Shown: positions 59,515 to 64,000 of the stretch, one piece after another
Layout: each line of letters begins with the position of its first letter
Numbering within the stretch: position 1 is the first letter of the stretch
Origin: Streptomyces camponoticapitis
GTDB taxonomy: Bacteria > Actinomycetota > Actinomycetes > Streptomycetales > Streptomycetaceae
DNA: 64,000 nucleotides
Direction: 5' to 3'
NCBI RefSeq assembly: GCF_014646115.1
Contig: NZ_BMMV01000007.1
Location: 243,821-307,820, forward strand
Position numbers and translations under genes: made by a program
Notes under the pieces: generated by a model
Databases searched by the model: none
What the model saw: the letters and a program-made list of their open reading frames with translations, nothing else
Told to the model about the DNA's origin: nothing

Positions 59515-60249
59515 TCAGTGTGCTCCGGGGTCCGGATCCGGACCCGTACGGGAGCCGCCGAGCTCCCCCTCCCAGCGGCGGTACAGCCGGTGCGGCACCC
59601 CCGCCGCGTCCAGCACCCGACCGGCGACGAAGTCCACCAGATCCTGGATGTGCGTCGCCCCCGCGTAGAAAGCCGGGGACGCGGGCAGCACGACGGCGCC
59701 CGCCTCGTCCAGGGTCACCAGATGTTTGAGGGTCCCGCCGCCCAGCGGGGTCTCCCGGACGGCGACCACCAGCGCGCGGCGCTCCTTGAGCGTGACGCTC
59801 GCCGCGCGTTGCAGCAGGTCCTTCGACAGACCGAGCGCGACACCCGCCACACTGGCCGTGGAGGCGGGGACGATCAGCATCCCCTTCACCGGGTACGACC
59901 CCGAGGACGGCCCGGCCGCCAGGTCACCGGCGGCCCAGTGCCGTACGTCCGACACGTCGGGGGCGAAGGTGTCCGGCTTGCCGTCGGCGCCGCGCGCCAG
60001 CCAGGTGCGCAGATCCTCCCGCCAGTGCGCGTCCCGGAAGGAGATCCCCGTCTCGTCGAGCAGTGTGAGGCGGGACGCGCGGCTGACGATCAGATCGACG
60101 CTCTCGCCGGCGTCGAGCAGCCCGCGCAGCACGGCCGCCGCGTACGGGGTCCCCGACGCGCCGGAGACTCCGACGACCCAGGGCCGCCGGGGGCCCGCCG
60201 TGGGCCGCTCGGTGTGCCGCTGGTCCTCGTGGTCCGATCCGGGTTTCAC
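59515..60249 (-). CDS. ubiX: UbiX-family flavin prenyltransferase
   Basis: UbiX-type flavin prenyltransferase that makes the prenylated-FMN cofactor for UbiD-family decarboxylases, 244 residues. The core begins WVVGVSGASGTPYAAAVLRGL, with the Pro-Ala-Ser-Thr loop IVPASTASVAGVALG, ERRALVVAVRETPL and LPASPAFYAGATHIQDLVDFVAGRVLD. The N-terminal 20 residues are extra. Start GTG at 60249 has only a weak ribosome binding site. It presumably supplies cofactor to the MqnL-type decarboxylase at 61983 (inference from family and neighbourhood). Confidence 0.93.
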   Translation of the reverse strand: MKPGSDHEDQRHTERPTAGPRRPWVVGVSGASGTPYAAAVLRGLLDAGESVDLIVSRASRLTLLDETGISFRDAHWREDLRTWLARGADGKPDTFAPDVSDVRHWAAGDLAAGPSSGSYPVKGMLIVPASTASVAGVALGLSKDLLQRAASVTLKERRALVVAVRETPLGGGTLKHLVTLDEAGAVVLPASPAFYAGATHIQDLVDFVAGRVLDAAGVPHRLYRRWEGELGGSRTGPDPDPGAH

Positions 60250-60342
60250 GCGTCCGACCCTATCCGGCGTACGGAAGCAGGAACCGGGGACGGTACCTCG
60301 CGCGTTCCAGGTGTGGGAGCACGACGACCCTTGGGGGGCGAC

Positions 60343-60948
60343 ATGCCGGATTCATCCATCGACAGGAACGCGGTACGCCGTATCAAGGCGGCGGCCGCTC
60401 TGATGCTGGGCTGGCTCGCGCTGCTCTGGGTGCTGGAGGCCGTCGACTCGTCGACGGGGGCGCTTCAGACGTACGGCCTGAGCCCGCGGGACGCGGGCGA
60501 GCTGCGCGATGTCATCCCGATGGCGTTCCTGCACCACGGCTTCGACCATCTGGCGGCCAACGCGCTGCCGCTCCTCGTGCTCGGCTTCCTCGCCGCGCTC
60601 AGCGGGACAGGGCACTTCCTGCGGGTGGTCCTCACGATCATGGTGGTCGGCGGCCTGGGCGTCTGGCTGACGGCCGCGGACAACTCCGTCACGGCGGGGG
60701 CGTCCGGCGTGGTCTTCGGACTGCTCGGCTATCTGCTGGTCCGCGGCTTCGTCAATCGCCGGGCGGTGGACATCGTGGTGGGGCTGCTGGTCCTGGTGAT
60801 GTACGGATCGGCGCTGTGGGGCGTGCTGCCGACGAATCCGACCGTGAGCTGGCAGGGGCACCTCTTCGGGCTGATCGGCGGCGTGATGGCGGCGTTCATG
60901 TACCGCCGCCCCAAGCGCCGGGCCCCGGCGGGCGCGCTCATACCCTGA
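60343..60948 (+). CDS. Rhomboid-family intramembrane serine protease
   Basis: A 201-residue membrane protein with about six helices. The catalytic pair is visible: Ser in TAGASGVVFGLLGY (GxS) and His in SWQGHLFGLIGG; FLHHGFDHLAANALPLLVLG forms the loop with the HxxxN motif. The ATG at 60343 follows TTGGGGGG. It lies between ubiX and mqnP on the opposite strand and has no obvious tie to quinone synthesis. Substrates are unknown. Confidence 0.9.
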   Translation: MPDSSIDRNAVRRIKAAAALMLGWLALLWVLEAVDSSTGALQTYGLSPRDAGELRDVIPMAFLHHGFDHLAANALPLLVLGFLAALSGTGHFLRVVLTIMVVGGLGVWLTAADNSVTAGASGVVFGLLGYLLVRGFVNRRAVDIVVGLLVLVMYGSALWGVLPTNPTVSWQGHLFGLIGGVMAAFMYRRPKRRAPAGALIP

Positions 60949-60984
60949 CCCACGGCCCCCGCCGTCCCGCCCGGCCCCGTCGTG

Positions 60985-61016
60985 CCCGCGTGCCGTCCTG
61001 CCCGCGTGCCGTCCTG
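60985..61016. repeat. 16-bp direct repeat in rhomboid/mqnP gap
   Basis: CCCGCGTGCCGTCCTG is repeated exactly (60985-61000 and 61001-61016) in the 84-base gap between the convergent rhomboid and mqnP genes. No terminator hairpin is obvious there. Confidence 0.75.
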
Positions 61017-61032
61017 CCCGCCCGCCGGACGG

Positions 61033-61986
61033 TCAGACGGTCAGACCGCGTACGAGCAGGTCGAGCAGCGCGCAGATGAAGAGCGCCATCCCGATGAAGC
61101 CGTTGACGGTGAAGAAGGCCCGGTTGAGACGGGACAGATCGTTCGGCTTCACGACCTGGTGCTCGTAGAGGAACGCGGCGGCGACGATCAGCAGACCGAT
61201 CCAGAAGAAGAGACCGGCGCCGGTGGCCACCGCGTACCAGACCAGCAGCGCCGTGGTCACGGCGTGCGCGACGCGCGCGCCGTACAGCGCCGCCGGGATG
61301 CCGAAGCGTGCCGGGACGGACTTCACCCCGTGCGCGCGGTCCGCCTCGACGTCCTGGCTGCCGAAGATCAGGTCGAACCCGCCGATCCAGATGCCGACGG
61401 CGAGACCGAGGATGACCGCGTCCCAGGACCACTCGCCGGTGACCGCGATCCAGGCTCCGACCGGGCCCATCGCCTGGGCGAGACCGAGGATGGCGTGCGG
61501 AAAGTTCGTGAACCGCTTGCCGTACGGATAGACGACCATCGGCACCACGGCGACCGGGGACAGCACCAGACAGAGCGGATTGAGCAGGGCCGCGGCGCCC
61601 AGGAACACCGCGAGGGCGACGAGCGCGCCCGTCCACGCGGAGCGCACCGACATCGCGCCGGTCACCAACTCGCGGTTCGCGGTACGGGGGTTACGGGCGT
61701 CGATCTCGCGGTCGATGATCCGGTTGCAGGCCATCGCGAAGGTCCGCAGGCCCACCATGGCGACCGTGACGAGCAGCAGCCGGCCCCAGTGGATGTTCCT
61801 GTCGAGCTGGAACATGGCCGTCAGCGCGGCGATGTAGGCGAACGGCAGCGCGAAGACCGAGTGCTCGATCATCACCAGCCGCAAGAACGCCCGCGTCCTG
61901 CTGCCGGACGGCGCTGGCCCGGGCCCCGGGCGGCCCGGCCGGCCCTTTCCGACAAGCCCGTCGGCTCCCTCGGCGGCACTGCTCAC
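61033..61986 (-). CDS. mqnP: UbiA-family prenyltransferase of the futalosine pathway
   Basis: Membrane prenyltransferase attaching the polyprenyl chain to the menaquinone head-group precursor, 317 residues. The two Asp-rich motifs are NRIIDREIDARNPRT and DLIFGSQDVEADRAHG, as in UbiA proteins, embedded in about eight helices. The GTG at 61986 overlaps the mqnL stop (GTGA), with GGAGGGAG upstream; a longer ATG frame reads into mqnL. The operon order with mqnL supports the futalosine-pathway assignment. The name MqnP follows the literature for this family. Confidence 0.9.
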   Translation of the reverse strand: MSSAAEGADGLVGKGRPGRPGPGPAPSGSRTRAFLRLVMIEHSVFALPFAYIAALTAMFQLDRNIHWGRLLLVTVAMVGLRTFAMACNRIIDREIDARNPRTANRELVTGAMSVRSAWTGALVALAVFLGAAALLNPLCLVLSPVAVVPMVVYPYGKRFTNFPHAILGLAQAMGPVGAWIAVTGEWSWDAVILGLAVGIWIGGFDLIFGSQDVEADRAHGVKSVPARFGIPAALYGARVAHAVTTALLVWYAVATGAGLFFWIGLLIVAAAFLYEHQVVKPNDLSRLNRAFFTVNGFIGMALFICALLDLLVRGLTV

Positions 61987-63440
61987 AGGCCGTACTCCCT
62001 CCAACGCTTCGTCACCCGGTCCGCGGTCTCCGGGTCGGACTCGACCATCTCCGGCCAGCCGCCGTCCCGCGTGTACCCCTCCTCGGGGAGTTTGCGCGTG
62101 GCGTCGATACCGGCCTTGCCACCCCAGAACTGCTGGTACGAGGAGTGGTCGAGGTGGTCGACCGGGCCCTCCACGACCGTCAGGTCCCGTGAGTAGTCGG
62201 TGTTCCCCAGCGCCCGCCAGGACACCTCGTGCAGATTGTGCACGTCGCAGTCGGCGTCCACGACCACGATCAGTTTGGTGAGCGACATCATGTGGGCGCC
62301 CCAGATGGCGTGCATCACCTTCTGCGCGTGTTTCGGGTACTTCTTGTCGATTGAGACGATCGCGCAGTTGTGGAAGCCGCCCGACTCCGGCAGGTGGTAG
62401 TCCACGATGTCGGGCACGATGATTTTGAGCAGCGGCAGGAAGAACCGTTCCGTCGCACGCCCCAGCGGTCCGTCCTCCGTCGGCGGCCGGCCGACCACGA
62501 TCGACTGGAGCAGCGGGCGCTTCCGCATCGTCACGCAGTCGATGGTCAGCGCGGGGAACGGCTCCTGCGGTGTGTAGAAGCCGGTGTGGTCGCCGAACGG
62601 CCCCTCGGGCAGCATCTGCCCCGGCTCCAGCCAGCCCTCGATGACGACCTCGGCGTTGGCGGGCACCTGGAGCGGCACCGTACGGCAGTCGACCATCTCG
62701 ATCCGCTTGCCCTGGACGAAGCCGGCGAAGAGGTACTCGTCGATGTCACCGGGCAGCGGGGCGGTGGAGGCGTACGTCACGGCGGGCGGGCAGCCGAAGG
62801 CGATCGCGACGGGCAGCCGTTCACCCCGCCTGGCGGCGACCTGGTAGTGGTTGGCGCTGTCCTTGTGGATCTGCCAGTGCATACCGATCGTGCGCTTGTC
62901 GTGCCGCTGGAGCCGGTAGAGCCCGAGGTTGCGCACGCCGGTCTCGGGGTGCTTGGTGTGCGTCAGACCGAGGTTGAAGAAGGAGCCGCCGTCCTCCGGC
63001 CAGGTGAAGAGCGCGGGCAGCCGGTCCAGATCCACGTCGTCACCGGTGAGGACCACCTCCTGCACCGGCGCGCTGCCCGGTTTCACCTTCTTCGGCGGCA
63101 CGTGCGTCATCGTGCCGAGCTTCCCGAACGCCTCGCGCACGCCCACGAAACCCTGCGGCAGTTCGGGCTTGAGCAGCCCGCCGATCTTGTCGCTGATGTC
63201 CGTGTACGCCTTGAGGCCGAGCGCCTTGAGAAGCCGGCGGTCCGTCCCGTACACGTTCATCGCCAAGGGCACGTCCGAGCCCTTGACGTTCTCGAAGAGA
63301 AGCGCGGGTCCGCCGGCCTTGTTCACCCGGTCGACGATCTCGCCGATTTCCAGATACGGATCGACCTCGGCCTTGATGCGTTTGAGGTCGCCGTCGCGCT
63401 CCAGCGCCCGGAGCAGCGAGCGAAGATCGTCGTATGCCAT
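61983..63440 (-). CDS. mqnL: UbiD-family decarboxylase of the futalosine pathway
   Basis: UbiD-type, prenyl-FMN-dependent decarboxylase that removes the carboxylate from 1,4-dihydroxy-6-naphthoate-derived intermediates, 485 residues. Family regions are YDDLRSLLRALERDGDLKRI, GLTHTKHPETGVRNLGLYRLQ, HWQIHKDSANHYQ and EGPFGDHTGFYTPQEPFP. Conserved Arg and Glu residues around RNLGLYRLQ and EGPFGDHTG are in place. The ATG at 63440 opens the operon with mqnP; the PLDc_N gene diverges from it. UbiX (59515) would supply the cofactor. Confidence 0.92.
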   Translation of the reverse strand: MAYDDLRSLLRALERDGDLKRIKAEVDPYLEIGEIVDRVNKAGGPALLFENVKGSDVPLAMNVYGTDRRLLKALGLKAYTDISDKIGGLLKPELPQGFVGVREAFGKLGTMTHVPPKKVKPGSAPVQEVVLTGDDVDLDRLPALFTWPEDGGSFFNLGLTHTKHPETGVRNLGLYRLQRHDKRTIGMHWQIHKDSANHYQVAARRGERLPVAIAFGCPPAVTYASTAPLPGDIDEYLFAGFVQGKRIEMVDCRTVPLQVPANAEVVIEGWLEPGQMLPEGPFGDHTGFYTPQEPFPALTIDCVTMRKRPLLQSIVVGRPPTEDGPLGRATERFFLPLLKIIVPDIVDYHLPESGGFHNCAIVSIDKKYPKHAQKVMHAIWGAHMMSLTKLIVVVDADCDVHNLHEVSWRALGNTDYSRDLTVVEGPVDHLDHSSYQQFWGGKAGIDATRKLPEEGYTRDGGWPEMVESDPETADRVTKRWREYGL

Positions 63441-63527
63441 GCGCTCCAGTATCTGCTACTCGCTACCCTGGTCCTGTAACCGGGGCCACCGCTCCGTACT
63501 CGATCTCCACGCACAGGGGGACCGCCC

Positions 63528-63980
63528 ATGCTTCGGGTGCTGATGATTCTGGTGCCGCTGGCTCTCAGCATCTATGCCTTCATCGACTGCATCACCACCG
63601 ACGAGAAGGACATCCGTCATATCCCCAAGCCCATCTGGGCGATCCTTGTGCTGCTCTTCCCGCTGGTCGGTTCGATCGCGTGGCTGATGGTGGGCAGGAA
63701 GCCCGGTACCGGCGCGGGCTCGGCGGGCCGCCGGGGCGGGTGGGTCGCGCCGGACGACAACCCCGACTTCCTCAAGTCCCTTGAGAAGGACGGCAAGAGC
63801 GGCAAGAGCGACCAGAGCCCCGAGGACGGTTCGGCGGAAGCCGCGAAGGACGAGACGAAGCCGGACGCGGACGCGGTCGCCGAACTGGAGCGGCGCGAGG
63901 CCGATCTGCGGCGCCGTGAGGCGGAGATCGAGCGCCGCGAGAAGGGCGGCAGCGCCGACGACGCCCCGCCGGCGGGCTGA
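63528..63980 (+). CDS. PLDc_N domain membrane protein
   Basis: A 150-residue protein with two N-terminal membrane helices typical of the phospholipase D nuclease N-terminal (PLDc_N) domain: [20 protein letters not shown] and [20 protein letters not shown], then LMVGRKP. The rest is cytoplasmic, with [14 protein letters not shown] and a charged coiled coil ([20 protein letters not shown]). The ATG at 63528 follows GGGGGACCG. It is divergent from mqnL with an 87-base gap and reaches almost to the window end. Its function is unknown, although the domain is widespread in actinobacteria. Confidence 0.9.
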   Translation: MLRVLMILVPLALSIYAFIDCITTDEKDIRHIPKPIWAILVLLFPLVGSIAWLMVGRKPGTGAGSAGRRGGWVAPDDNPDFLKSLEKDGKSGKSDQSPEDGSAEAAKDETKPDADAVAELERREADLRRREAEIERREKGGSADDAPPAG

Positions 63981-64000
63981 CCACCTCACGCACGCCTCGT

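Overview
The window is high-GC actinobacterial chromosome, almost certainly Streptomyces. Third codon positions are strongly G/C biased, GTG and TTG starts are common, genes are joined by GTGA/ATGA overlaps, and the proteins are typical of streptomycetes: sensor-domain histidine kinases, a CGNR zinc-finger protein, DUF4229 and a futalosine-type menaquinone pathway. From memory the gene order resembles the S. coelicolor interval from about SCO4490 to SCO4608; no database was searched. It reads as core chromosome, with no prophage, insertion sequence, CRISPR array, tRNA or rRNA.

Layout. 1-5380 (minus): a second, incomplete complex I cluster, nuoA2-B2-C2-H2-I2-J2-K2-L2, in which nuoL2 runs off the left edge and no nuoD/E/F/G is present. 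5637-9370 (plus): two tandem paralogous sensor kinases and one LuxR-type response regulator. 9644-12659 (plus): korAB, 2-oxoacid:ferredoxin oxidoreductase. 12846-18686: a RarD-like permease, an MFS exporter with a divergent HxlR regulator, a CGNR regulator divergent from a VOC protein, a small phosphatase and a secreted M28 aminopeptidase. 18714-22105 (minus): a LolA/RseB-like envelope protein and an ABC-2 exporter. 22343-25203: polyprenyl diphosphate synthase, fumarylacetoacetase and a small membrane protein. 25286-41304 (minus): the complete 14-gene nuoA-N operon with a Rex operator upstream. 42072-43718 (plus): two cell-wall hydrolases (NlpC/P60 and GH25). 43764-51207: MenJ-like reductase, an acetyltransferase, menG, an amidohydrolase-like fragment, mqnC, a Ser/Thr kinase and mqnA. 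51526-57591: cold-shock protein, long-chain acyl-CoA synthetase, TetR regulator, dicarboxylate symporter, DUF4229 protein and an acetyltransferase. 57697-63440: mqnE, an Lrp regulator, ubiX, a rhomboid protease, mqnP and mqnL. The window ends with a PLDc_N membrane protein.

How it fits together. The dominant theme is aerobic respiration. NADH dehydrogenase, repressed through the NADH/NAD+ sensor Rex, feeds a menaquinone pool. Much of the machinery to make that quinone lies in the same 63 kb: head group by MqnA, MqnE and MqnC, later steps by UbiX/MqnL/MqnP, side chain by the polyprenyl synthase, C-methylation by MenG and side-chain saturation by the MenJ-like reductase. MqnB and MqnD are not in the window. 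KorAB supplies reduced ferredoxin. The items most worth follow-up are a matching palindrome upstream of both sensor kinases, the nuoD/E/F/G-less second complex I cluster, a terminator-like hairpin in the cold-shock leader, and a barrel-less amidohydrolase fragment abutting mqnC.
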